A stretch of 64,000 nt of DNA from Phenylobacterium sp. (GTDB lineage: Bacteria > Pseudomonadota > Alphaproteobacteria > Caulobacterales > Caulobacteraceae), in the NCBI RefSeq assembly GCF_004299445.1, contig NZ_SCTC01000063.1, forward strand, positions 93,300-157,299, given 5' to 3'. Position numbers and translations under genes: made by a program. Below the pieces are notes generated by a model that did not search any database, was not told where the DNA came from, and saw nothing but the letters and a program-made list of their open reading frames with translations. Below are positions 1 through 9,530 of this stretch, one piece after another (the first letter of the stretch is position 1; every line of letters starts with the position of its first letter).

Positions 1-75
1 GCTGCGACCCAGCACGCCCGCGGCGCGGACGCGCGCGACCTGTTTAGCCAGGGCCGTTGCCTGTTCCTCGTACAT
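1..75 (-). CDS. Partial CDS, N-terminus only (MYEEQATALAKQVARVRAAGVLGRS...); function unknown, possibly a regulator
   Basis: Open minus-strand frame from ATG at 75 running off the window start; coding-like composition. Confidence 0.35.
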   Translation of the reverse strand, partial: MYEEQATALAKQVARVRAAGVLGRS

Positions 76-217
76 ACCCGACTTTCGACGCCTGAGGGTG
101 GCTGTAACCCCCTGTAACGGTCCTGGAAACCGTAAAGTACGGGCGCGCCACATGCACGCGCCTTAACGCCCGGTCCGACGCGGCGCGAAGACCGCGCGCA
201 CTTCGAGTTCGGGGGAC

Positions 218-2200
218 ATGGCGATGCGGATGAACAGTGTGGCCGCGCTGCTGGCGGCGTGTGCGGCCTCGGCGCTGGCGACCGGCGCCGCGGCGGCCGA
301 CGCTGAAGTGGACGAACTGGTGGTGCGCGGCGCCCGGCTGGACGAGACCCTGCCCCAGGATCTGGCCCGCTACGGCAGCGACCTGGCGGTCATCACCCCG
401 ACCGTCCTGCGCGACAATGTCTACGTCGATGTGTCCCAGGCCCTTCAGATGCAGACGCCCGGCGTCTTCGTCTCGCCGCGGAACGGGCCGTTCAGCTATG
501 TCGACATTTCCGTCCAGGGCGCGCGCACGGGCGACGTGCTGTGGCTGGTTGACGGCGTGCGGATCAACAACCGCCTCTATACGTCCACAAGCCCGGCCGA
601 CACGCTGCCGGCCAGCATGGTCGAGCGCATCGAGGTTCTGAAGGGCGGTCAGAGCCTGTTCTACGGGACCCAGGCCGTGGCCGGCGCGATCAACGTGGTG
701 ACCAGGCCCTACGCCGACGAACTGGGCGGCACGTTCACCCTGGGCGGCCACACCAACCAGGGCGTCCACGCCGACCTGCTGGTCCGCGGCCCCGCCGGAC
801 CGGCGCGGTTCGTGGCCTGGGTGTCGAAGGACGAGGCCGAGGGCTACCGCACGTTCGACGTCTTCCAGCCCAGCGCCACCGCCCGGAAGCGCGGCTACGA
901 CGTGGTCAGCTTCGGCGGCAAGCTGGGCCTCGACCTGTCGGAAGATCTGGCGCTGAACCTCTACTACCAGCACACCGACGCCCACCTGGACTATCCCGGC
1001 CCGCGCCTCACCCGCCTGTCGTTCAACGACCGCGACGAGGAGATCGGCAGCCTCAGCCTGGACTGGACCGCCAGCGACCAGCTGCAGCTGTCGGTGAAGG
1101 GCTACTATCACGACTGGGACAGCGTCTATTCGACGGTCAACAACGTGCCGTCCAACATCGCGGGTCCCGGTGTCATCATCGATGACCTGACCTTCTGGGG
1201 CTATGAGGACTACGGCGTCTCGGTGCTGGCCAGGCTGAACCTGCACCGCGGGTTCGAGTACCAGCTGGGCTACGACTACCAGAACTTCAACGGCCGCGAC
1301 GACGTTCTGCTGATCGCCCAGCAGACCGAGAAGGTTCACGCCCTCGTCGCCCAGGTGCGAACCAACGACGACCTGATCCGGAACGCCCACTTCGCCGCCG
1401 GCGTCCGCTACAACAAGACCGACGAGAGCGAGAAGGCGATCTGGAACCTCTCGGGCCGCTGGGACGTCACGCCGGACGTCTACGTCGAGGGCATGCTGGG
1501 CACGTCGTTCATCCTGCCCAGCGCGGAGCAGCTGTTCGGGATCGACCCCTGCTGCGCCGCCGGCAACCCCGACCTGAAACCAGAGGAGAGCCTGAACGGC
1601 AACGTCTCGGTCGGTGGCCAGACCGACCGCTTCACCTGGCAGGTGACGGGCTTCGCGCGGAAGATCGACAATCTGATCGCCGAAGGCGCGGCCCGCCCGG
1701 GCTTCCCGGAGGGTCTCTACGTCAACACGCCGGGCGAGGTGAAGAGCCGCGGCTTCGAGGTCCAGGCCACGGCGCGGCTCACCCAGGCGCTCAGCGCCAC
1801 TGGCTCCTTCGCCCATACCCGCACCCGCGCCGAAGGGGCGGGCCGCCAGTTCGACCGTATTCCCGAGTCCCAGGCCAAGGCCGCCCTGGTCTACGAACCT
1901 GCGGATCGTCCGTTCGGCGCCTCGGCGACCGTGTTGTGGACCGGCGACGTCTACCAGCAGGTGACCGCCTTCGGCCGCCAGAACTACGGCGACTACGCCG
2001 TCGTCGACCTGGCCGCCCACGTCTACATCGACGGCGACAGGCGCAAGCACCGCCTTACGGCGCGTCTCGAGAACGCCCTGGACGAGGACTACGCCACGCG
2101 GGTGAACTCGGCGCTGGTCGACCTGTCGACCCAGCGGTTCCTCTATCGGTTCCGAGGCGTGCCCCGGACCCTGCACATGAGCTACGCCTATTCCTTCTGA
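218..2200 (+). CDS. TonB-dependent outer membrane receptor
   Basis: Signal peptide, plug-domain motifs (VERIEVLKGGQSLFYGTQAVAGAINVVT), C-terminal aromatic beta-barrel end (SYAYSF). Confidence 0.93.
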   Translation: MAMRMNSVAALLAACAASALATGAAAADAEVDELVVRGARLDETLPQDLARYGSDLAVITPTVLRDNVYVDVSQALQMQTPGVFVSPRNGPFSYVDISVQGARTGDVLWLVDGVRINNRLYTSTSPADTLPASMVERIEVLKGGQSLFYGTQAVAGAINVVTRPYADELGGTFTLGGHTNQGVHADLLVRGPAGPARFVAWVSKDEAEGYRTFDVFQPSATARKRGYDVVSFGGKLGLDLSEDLALNLYYQHTDAHLDYPGPRLTRLSFNDRDEEIGSLSLDWTASDQLQLSVKGYYHDWDSVYSTVNNVPSNIAGPGVIIDDLTFWGYEDYGVSVLARLNLHRGFEYQLGYDYQNFNGRDDVLLIAQQTEKVHALVAQVRTNDDLIRNAHFAAGVRYNKTDESEKAIWNLSGRWDVTPDVYVEGMLGTSFILPSAEQLFGIDPCCAAGNPDLKPEESLNGNVSVGGQTDRFTWQVTGFARKIDNLIAEGAARPGFPEGLYVNTPGEVKSRGFEVQATARLTQALSATGSFAHTRTRAEGAGRQFDRIPESQAKAALVYEPADRPFGASATVLWTGDVYQQVTAFGRQNYGDYAVVDLAAHVYIDGDRRKHRLTARLENALDEDYATRVNSALVDLSTQRFLYRFRGVPRTLHMSYAYSF

Positions 2201-2240
2201 CGTAAACTCCGTCCGCAAACCGTGGGCGCCAAAGTGGCTG

Positions 2241-3632
2241 GTGGTGACCCATCGCTACGTGGGCGTCGTCATGGGCCTGCTGATGCTGCTGTGGTTCGCG
2301 AGCGGCGTCGTGATGCTCTTCGTCCACTGGCCCGAGGTGTCCGACGAGGAGCGGGCGCAGGGCCTGGCGCCGATCGCCTGGGCGCAGTGCTGCCGGTTCG
2401 GCGAGACCCAGGACGTTCAGCAGGTGGATCACGCCACGGTCGAGGACCTGGCCGGGCGACCGGTGCTGCGCTTCGACGGCGGGGTGATCGACCTGGCGAC
2501 CGGGCAGGCGATCCACCGGATCTCGTCGGCCGAGGCCGCTATGGCGGCGGCGACCTACGCCCGAGCGCACGGGATCGCGGGACGTCCGGGCGCGCCGGAA
2601 GCGGTGGAGCGCGACCAGTGGACGGTCACGGGGTACTTCAACAAACGTCGGCCCTTCTATCTCTTCCAGTTCGACGACCCAGCCCGCACCGACGTCTACG
2701 TCTCGGCCCATACGGGCGCGGTGAGCCAGGTGGTGACCGCGCGCGAGAAGGTGCTGAACTGGCTGGGGCCGATCCCGCACTGGCTATACTTCGAGGGGCT
2801 TCGCGCCGACACGAGGCTCTGGACGCAGGTGGTGATCTGGACGTCGATCGTCGGCGTCTTCCTGACGGTCACCGGGCTCTACCTGGGCGTCGTCGCCTGG
2901 CGGCCATGGCGCGACGCGCGGCTCACGCCGTTCCGCGGCTGGATGGCCTGGCATCACCTGACGGGCCTGGCGGCGGGCGTGCTGACCCTGACCTGGGTGG
3001 CCAGCGGCCTGGTCTCGATGAATCCGTGGGGCTTCCTGGAAAGCGCGCCCGACGAGCGGCCGGAGCAGATGACCGGGTTCGTTTCGTTCGGCGACGTGCG
3101 GCAGGCTGTCGAGGCGGCGAAGGCGCAGGGCGTGGCCTCGCGGCGGATCACTGTCGCCCCGCTGGGGGGGCGTCTGTACCTGATGGCCGACGGCCGGCGT
3201 CTCGACGCGGCGGCGAGGCCGGCGCCGCTGGGTCCACGTGAGCTGGCCGAGGCGACGCGGCGGCTGGGCGCCGTCGCCCGGCAGGGCCTGATCACGGAGG
3301 AAGACGCGTACTACTTCGGCCACCACGAGCCGGTCGCGCTGCCGGCCTGGCGCGTGGAGATGACGGATGGGGTGCTGTTCTATCTCGATCCGACGTCAGG
3401 TCGTCTCCTCGAGCGCGCCGACGCCGCGAGGCGCGGCTTCCGCTGGCTGTTCGAGGCGCCGCACCGCATGGACTTCATACGAGGCTTCGACCGCGGCGGC
3501 GGCTGGGCGGCCGTCGTGACGTTGCTGCTGGTCCTGACCAGCACCGGCGTCGCGACCGGCGTGTGGCTGGGCTGGCGCAGGGCCCGCGCCGACCTGACCC
3601 GACTCACGAAGAAGGCCCCGAAGCTCGGCTGA
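2241..3632 (+). CDS. PepSY domain-containing inner membrane protein
   Basis: N-terminal THRYVGVVMGLLMLLWFASG, several TM segments, follows a TonB receptor; GTG start. Confidence 0.8.
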   Translation: MVTHRYVGVVMGLLMLLWFASGVVMLFVHWPEVSDEERAQGLAPIAWAQCCRFGETQDVQQVDHATVEDLAGRPVLRFDGGVIDLATGQAIHRISSAEAAMAAATYARAHGIAGRPGAPEAVERDQWTVTGYFNKRRPFYLFQFDDPARTDVYVSAHTGAVSQVVTAREKVLNWLGPIPHWLYFEGLRADTRLWTQVVIWTSIVGVFLTVTGLYLGVVAWRPWRDARLTPFRGWMAWHHLTGLAAGVLTLTWVASGLVSMNPWGFLESAPDERPEQMTGFVSFGDVRQAVEAAKAQGVASRRITVAPLGGRLYLMADGRRLDAAARPAPLGPRELAEATRRLGAVARQGLITEEDAYYFGHHEPVALPAWRVEMTDGVLFYLDPTSGRLLERADAARRGFRWLFEAPHRMDFIRGFDRGGGWAAVVTLLLVLTSTGVATGVWLGWRRARADLTRLTKKAPKLG

Positions 3633-3665
3633 GCCCGGGGCCTCCTCCAGTCGGAACAGTAGCCG

Positions 3666-3965
3666 CTAGTGCTTCTCTTCCATCTTCTTCTCGACCTCGT
3701 CGGCCTTCTTCTCACCAGCCTCCTTTACAGCCTCGGCCTTGGCCTCGAGCTGTTCGGCGGTCTCCGCCGCGGCGGTCTGTGCAGCATCCGAACCCGCCTC
3801 GGCGGCGGCCTTCGCCGCGTCGGCGGCCGCCTGCATCTGGGCGGCGGTGGCGTTGGCCTGGGCCTCGACCGCGTCACCCGCGGACTTGGCGGCCTCTTCC
3901 TGCTTGCTGCACGCGCCCAGGCTGAGAAGCCCGATGGCGGACACGGCGGTGATCAGAAGACGCAT
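3666..3965 (-). CDS. Small Ala/Glu-rich predicted lipoprotein (99 aa)
   Basis: Lipobox LSLGAC; remainder is Ala/Lys/Glu helical heptad-like sequence. Confidence 0.75.
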   Translation of the reverse strand: MRLLITAVSAIGLLSLGACSKQEEAAKSAGDAVEAQANATAAQMQAAADAAKAAAEAGSDAAQTAAAETAEQLEAKAEAVKEAGEKKADEVEKKMEEKH

Positions 3966-3970
3966 AGGGG

Positions 3971-4234
3971 TCAGTCCTTCTTGCCTGCTTGCTGCTCGAT
4001 GGCGTCAGCCTTGGCGTCGGCGGCGTTCTCGACCGCATCGGCCTGCTTGTTCAGTTGGGTCTCGGCGGCCTCGTTCGAGGTGGCCGCAGCCTGGCTCTCC
4101 AGGGCGTCGGCCTTGGCTTCGCCCGTCGCTTCGACGGCGTCGGCCTGCTTTTCGGCGGTCTTGTCGGCGGGGCTTTCGCAAGCGGCCAGGCTAAGGGCGC
4201 CGAGGGCGGCGACAACGGCGATCATGGTGCGCAT
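3971..4234 (-). CDS. Small Ala/Glu-rich predicted lipoprotein (87 aa), similar in composition to its neighbour
   Basis: Lipobox LSLAAC; repeated KADAxE-type motifs. Confidence 0.75.
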   Translation of the reverse strand: MRTMIAVVAALGALSLAACESPADKTAEKQADAVEATGEAKADALESQAAATSNEAAETQLNKQADAVENAADAKADAIEQQAGKKD

Positions 4235-4318
4235 AGGTCTCTCCAGAATGAAGTGCCATGCGAGAGCGCACGAAAGCGTGATTGGTTCACGGGAACGCGA
4301 TCACAAATCACCGGAGGG

Positions 4319-5233
4319 TCACCAGGCGGGTCGAGATCCGGGCTTCAGCTTAAGCGCAGGACGCTCGATGAGGAACCAGCTCATTACGGCAAATGGCACG
4401 ACGGCCAGAACGGCCGTTGCGACATTCAGCTGACCGTAGGCCGCCAGCAGTTGCTGCAACGGGAAGGCGTAGATGTATATCCCGTAGCTGAGGTCGGCCG
4501 GCAGCTTGCCGGGCCGCGCCAGGCCCAGCACCGCGGTCGGTAGCGCGAGGGGCCCGAGGAAAGGGAACGCCACGACCGATCCCGCGCCCAGCCACACCGG
4601 GATCCGCCATCCCAGCAGCTGCACCGCCGCGCCCGCGAAGAACAGCATGCCGTTGCGGGCCGCCAGGAAGATGATGCGCGTCACCCGGTCGTCGGCCCAG
4701 TTGGGGTGGGTGAACGTCATCACCACGAATACGGCCGCGCAGGCGCCCAGCAGCGTCAGCACCAGCGATTGCCGAGCCCGGATGGCCCACAGCACCAGGT
4801 AGAAAGTGAATTCCAGCCGCAGGGTCCAGAGCACGCCGTTGACCACTCCGGCCATCGCAAGGCCTTCGAACACGCCGGGCAACTCGTAGGTGGCGGGGTA
4901 GAGCAGGGCGTTGCGCACGATGTACAGCGCACCCTCGCGCCAGTACTCGGCCTGCGGCGCGGTGGTGACGAACGACAACAGGACGACCGTCACCACCAGC
5001 GAGGCGATCAGCCCGGGCTCGATCCGCAGCACGCGCTTCAGCAGATACGACTTCGGGTCGCGGACGTAGCTCGCCGCCACCAGATAGCCGCTGATCACGA
5101 AGAACACCGAGACGCCCAGCGCCCCCAGGTCCTCGACACCGCGGATCGTGAAGGCGGGCTGGCCAGCGAGCGGAAACGTGTGGCTCACCACCACCAGCAG
5201 CGCCGCGATCAGCCGCATGACGTCGAAGTTCAT
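4319..5233 (-). CDS. Acyltransferase family 3 membrane protein
   Basis: MNFDVMRLIAALLVVVSHTFPL start and GVSVFFVISGYLV motif. Confidence 0.9.
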   Translation of the reverse strand: MNFDVMRLIAALLVVVSHTFPLAGQPAFTIRGVEDLGALGVSVFFVISGYLVAASYVRDPKSYLLKRVLRIEPGLIASLVVTVVLLSFVTTAPQAEYWREGALYIVRNALLYPATYELPGVFEGLAMAGVVNGVLWTLRLEFTFYLVLWAIRARQSLVLTLLGACAAVFVVMTFTHPNWADDRVTRIIFLAARNGMLFFAGAAVQLLGWRIPVWLGAGSVVAFPFLGPLALPTAVLGLARPGKLPADLSYGIYIYAFPLQQLLAAYGQLNVATAVLAVVPFAVMSWFLIERPALKLKPGSRPAW

Positions 5234-5279
5234 GCGGTGGGTCGTACCTCCCTTCCCGCCAAGCGGGAAGGGAAGGGCT

Positions 5280-7478
5280 CTACGCCTTCACGAACGGCTG
5301 GCTCAGCGTCGGCTGGCCGGTGATCGCAAGGAGCGCGTTCGCCACGGCCGGCCCGATCACCGGGGTCCCCGGCTCGCCGACGCCCGAAGGCTTGTTGGTC
5401 GATGGCACGATATAGGTCTCGACCGTCGGGGCTTCCGAGTTGCGCAGCACGCGGTAAGTGTCGAAGTTGGCCTGATCGACCACGCCGCCGGTGAGGGTGA
5501 CGTTCCCGAACAGCGCCGCCGACAGGCCGTAGCAGGTGCCGCCCTCCATCTGCGCCGCGATCTGATTGGGCGAGATGGCCGTGCCGCAGTCGATGGCGGT
5601 GACAACGCGGCCCACCTTCGGAACCCCGTTCTCGACCTTGACCTCGGCCACCTGGGCCACCACCGAGCCGAAGCTCTCGTGGACGGCCACGCCGCGGGTC
5701 CAGCCGGCGGGCGCCGGCGTGGACCAGCCGGCCTTTTCGGCGGCCAGGTTCAGCACCGCCAGGTGACGGTTGGCGCCGGCCTTCGTGTACAGCGCACGAC
5801 GATACTCCACCGGGTCCTTGGCCGCGCGCTTCGCCAGCTGATCGATGGTGTGCTCCATCACATAGGCCGTGTGGGTCGCGCCCACCGAGCGCCACCACAG
5901 CACCGGAACGCCCACGTCGGGCGTCAGCAACTGGGCGTCCACCACCGGCGTCGCCTTCAGGTAGGGCGAGCCCATCACGCCCTCGACCGCCGTGAAGTCG
6001 ACCCCCTTGCCGCCGGGTGCGCCGGGAGGCGCCCCCTTCAGGATCGACTGGGTGACGATCCGATGGCGCCACGTGGCCGGGAAGCCGTCCTTGTCGGTGG
6101 TCACGCGCACCGCGTGGTGCGTCAGGGGCCGGAAGTAGCCGGCGCGCTGATCGTCCTCGCGGGTCCAGACCAGTTTCACGGGCCGTCCCTTGCCCACCTT
6201 CTTGGCGATCTGGACGCACTCGACCACGTAGTCGGACTGGAAGTTGGAGCGGCGACCGAACGAGCCGCCCGCGAACAGGGTCTCGATTTCCACCGAGCCG
6301 GGCAGCGCCAGGGCGACGCGGGCCGTATTCATCTGGTCCAGCGTCGGCGTCTGCGAGCCGAAGATCAGCTTGGGCGGACCCTTGCCGACCATCGCCACGC
6401 AGTTCATCGGCTCCATGGTGGCGTGCGCCAGATAGGGGAAGTCGTAGGCGACCTCGAGCGCGTTCGCGCCCGCGGCCGCCTGTGCCGCCGGGCCCTTGGA
6501 GTCGAAGCCGCCCCATTTCACCTTCTCGGGCGCGGCCTTCTTGCCCGAGGCGTAGTCCTTGAACTCCGCCAGGATCTGGGCCGAGCCGCGCTTCTCGGCC
6601 TTGGCGTCGTCCCATTCCACCTTCAGCGCGTCACGCCCCAGCTTGGCGGCGTAGGTGGAGTTGGCGACCACGGCCACGCCGCTCGGGATCTTGAAGACGT
6701 CAGTCACGCCCGGGACCTTCTTGGCCTCCGTCGCATCGAAGGACTTCACGGTCGCGCCGAACTTCGGCGGGTGGGCCACCATGGCGATCAGCATGTCGGG
6801 CAGCTGGACGTCCTGGGTGTACTTCGCCGTTCCGTTGCTCTTGGCCTGGCTGTCCTTGCGGCGCACCCGGTCCTGGCCGATCAGGGTGAAGGTCTTGGGG
6901 TCCTTCAGCTTGGGTTCGGCCGGCGGCGCCACCTTGGCCGCCTCGTCGATCAGCTCGCCGAAGCCGGCCTGCTTGCCCGAGGCGTGGCTGAGCACGCCGT
7001 TCAGCACGGTGATCTCGCCCGCCGGCACGCCCCACTTGGCGGCCGCCGCGCTCACGAACATCGCACGCGCCGCGGCGCCGGCCGTGCGCAGCTGCATCCA
7101 CGAGTTGGAAACGGCCGATGAGCCGCCGGTGCCTTGTGTCCCGCCCATCAGGCGGTTGCCGTACAGCTTGGCGTTGGCCGGAGCCTGCTCGACTTTGACC
7201 GTGGTCCAGTCGGCGTCCAACTCCTCGGCGGCGATGGCCGCCAGGCCGGCGTGGTTCCCCTGGCCGAACTCGATGTGCTTGGAGACGACGGTGACCGTGC
7301 CGTCCTTGGCGAACTTCAGGAACGGTCCAAACGCGCCGGGCTCCACCTTGGAGCCGGCCGAGAGCACTTCGGGAAGCGAGCAGCCGACCAGCAGGCTGGA
7401 GCCGGCCAGCGTGGCGCCCACGACGAGGACTTCGCGCCGAGAAGCGGCGGCGGTGATGGTCTTCAGAGGCTTGTTCAT
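5280..7478 (-). CDS. Molybdopterin-binding aldehyde/xanthine/isoquinoline oxidoreductase-type large subunit
   Basis: Start MNKPLKTITAAASRREVLVVGATLAGSSLLVG (Tat-like); FGSQTPTLDQM, GGSFGRRSNFQSDYV and GVGEPGTPVIGPAVANAL motifs. The listed 860-aa ORF is an upstream extension into the next gene. Confidence 0.9.
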   Translation of the reverse strand: MNKPLKTITAAASRREVLVVGATLAGSSLLVGCSLPEVLSAGSKVEPGAFGPFLKFAKDGTVTVVSKHIEFGQGNHAGLAAIAAEELDADWTTVKVEQAPANAKLYGNRLMGGTQGTGGSSAVSNSWMQLRTAGAAARAMFVSAAAAKWGVPAGEITVLNGVLSHASGKQAGFGELIDEAAKVAPPAEPKLKDPKTFTLIGQDRVRRKDSQAKSNGTAKYTQDVQLPDMLIAMVAHPPKFGATVKSFDATEAKKVPGVTDVFKIPSGVAVVANSTYAAKLGRDALKVEWDDAKAEKRGSAQILAEFKDYASGKKAAPEKVKWGGFDSKGPAAQAAAGANALEVAYDFPYLAHATMEPMNCVAMVGKGPPKLIFGSQTPTLDQMNTARVALALPGSVEIETLFAGGSFGRRSNFQSDYVVECVQIAKKVGKGRPVKLVWTREDDQRAGYFRPLTHHAVRVTTDKDGFPATWRHRIVTQSILKGAPPGAPGGKGVDFTAVEGVMGSPYLKATPVVDAQLLTPDVGVPVLWWRSVGATHTAYVMEHTIDQLAKRAAKDPVEYRRALYTKAGANRHLAVLNLAAEKAGWSTPAPAGWTRGVAVHESFGSVVAQVAEVKVENGVPKVGRVVTAIDCGTAISPNQIAAQMEGGTCYGLSAALFGNVTLTGGVVDQANFDTYRVLRNSEAPTVETYIVPSTNKPSGVGEPGTPVIGPAVANALLAITGQPTLSQPFVKA

Positions 7479-7489
7479 GCTGGGGCTCC

Positions 7490-7990
<501 letters not shown>

Positions 7991-8125
7991 CGGGCGTCTC
8001 CGTACTGATTTGGCCGCGATCCTAACGTTGTTCAGACAGCGCCGTAAGTCCGAGGTTGGGTCAAGGCGGTGTTGAAGGCTATTGCGTACCGTATTTACGA
8101 ATTTCGCCGATCTTCAGGAGTGACT

Positions 8126-8464
8126 ATGCTTCGCACGACTGCCGCCGCCATCGCCCTCACCCTCGCGGCGGGCCCCGCCCTGGCTCAGGACGGAGCGCAG
8201 CTTTTCAACATGCAGTGCAAGATGTGCCACGGCGGCTCGCCCATGGGCCCGGCGCTGGGCGGCGTGGCCGGCGGCCCGGTTGCGGCGAAAGCGTTCGCCT
8301 ACTCGCCCGGCCTGAAGAACAAGGGTGGGACCTGGACCGACGCCAATCTCGACGCCTTCCTGAAGGCGCCGTCGGCGTTCGCACCCGGCACGAAGATGCT
8401 GATCTCGGTGCCGGCGGACGGCAACCGCAAGGCCATCATCGAGTATCTGAAGACCCTGAAGTAG
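8126..8464 (+). CDS. Class I c-type cytochrome, monoheme, periplasmic
   Basis: Signal peptide and CKMCH heme motif; ATG at 8126 after aggag. Confidence 0.85.
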   Translation: MLRTTAAAIALTLAAGPALAQDGAQLFNMQCKMCHGGSPMGPALGGVAGGPVAAKAFAYSPGLKNKGGTWTDANLDAFLKAPSAFAPGTKMLISVPADGNRKAIIEYLKTLK

Positions 8465-8469
8465 CCGCG

Positions 8470-9354
8470 ATGGACTCGTTTCCCGCCTTCTTTCCGCTAG
8501 CCGGCCGTTCGGTGGTGATCGCGGGCGAGGGCGAGGCGGCCGAGGCCAAGGCGCGCCTGTTCGTGGGTTCGCCGGCCACGATCGTGCGGCTGACCGGGGC
8601 GGCGGCGCTGGACCCGGGGTCATACGCTGGAATGGCGCTGGCGTTCATCGCCGGCCCCGACGACCAGTGGGCCGCCGCCGCCGCTGAGGCCGCGCGCGCC
8701 GCCCACGTGCCCGTGAACGTGGTCGACCGTCCCGTGCTGTGCGACTTCACCACACCCGCCGTGATCGACCGCGGCGAGGTGGTGGCCGCGATCGGCACCG
8801 GCGGCGCATCGCCCATGCTGGCGACCATGCTGCGCCACGATATCGAGGCCCGCGTGCCCGAGGGCACGGGCCGGGTGGCGGCCCTGTTTCGATCAATGCA
8901 GGACGAGGTGCGCGCGGCTCTGCCTGAGGCGCATGCCCGCCGCCGATTCCTCCGGGCCGCGCTCACGGGCCCCGCCGCCGAGGCCGCCATGCACGGTGAC
9001 ATGGAGGGCGCGAAGGACCGCCTTCGCGCGGCGTTGTCGGACTCGCCCCTGCTGCTGGGCGCGGTTCAGTACATCGACGCCCGCGGCCCTGCCGAGCTGC
9101 TGACGCTGCGCGCCGCCCGCGCGCTGTCGGTGGCCGACGTGCTGGTCTGCGACGCGGGCGCTCACGCCGACGTGCTGGCCCTGGCGCGCCGCGACGCCGA
9201 GCGGCTGGACGGACGCACCGTCGACCAATTGGCCGAACTCGCCGGGGCGGGTCTCACCGTCGCGCGCTTGGTCACCGGCCCGGCCTGGCGCACGGAGCAG
9301 GCCGCCCTCGACGCCCGCGGCGTCAGCACCGTGGTCCTGCCGATCGCTGGCTGA
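8470..9354 (+). CDS. Siroheme synthase (CysG)-like: precorrin-2 dehydrogenase/ferrochelatase domain plus a short partial SUMT-like C-terminus
   Basis: MDSFPAFFPLAGRSVVIAGEGEAAEAKARL..., IGTGGASPMLATMLRHDIE; C-terminal ARGPAELLTLRAARALSVADVLVCD resembles the SUMT domain start. Confidence 0.75.
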   Translation: MDSFPAFFPLAGRSVVIAGEGEAAEAKARLFVGSPATIVRLTGAAALDPGSYAGMALAFIAGPDDQWAAAAAEAARAAHVPVNVVDRPVLCDFTTPAVIDRGEVVAAIGTGGASPMLATMLRHDIEARVPEGTGRVAALFRSMQDEVRAALPEAHARRRFLRAALTGPAAEAAMHGDMEGAKDRLRAALSDSPLLLGAVQYIDARGPAELLTLRAARALSVADVLVCDAGAHADVLALARRDAERLDGRTVDQLAELAGAGLTVARLVTGPAWRTEQAALDARGVSTVVLPIAG

Positions 9355-9530
9355 CGGTCGCCTGATCGCCGATCATGTAACTGGTCAGTATCCCGGCGGC
9401 CGGCGCCCTAACCTGCGCAATCCGTCATCGCCCCGAGAATTGCAGCCGACGGCGGTCCGCCATCGCTTGCGCCAACCCGCGGCGCTCCTGACCCCTCGCA
9501 TCCCAGGGCCGCCGCAAGAAGGGTACGGGG

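Noticed and set aside
44-2218. 724-aa minus-strand ORF antisense to the TonB receptor
   Set aside because: GC-rich antisense shadow ORF; composition is Val/Gly/Arg/His-rich with no domain motifs, while the + strand has a clear TonB receptor
4261-4300. GGAAC before the acyltransferase/lipoprotein region as a SigT site
   Set aside because: No CGTT at 16 or 17 nt spacing
5148-7121. 657-aa + strand ORF over the molybdenum hydroxylase
   Set aside because: Antisense shadow; low-complexity HRRG-rich translation and no recognisable family
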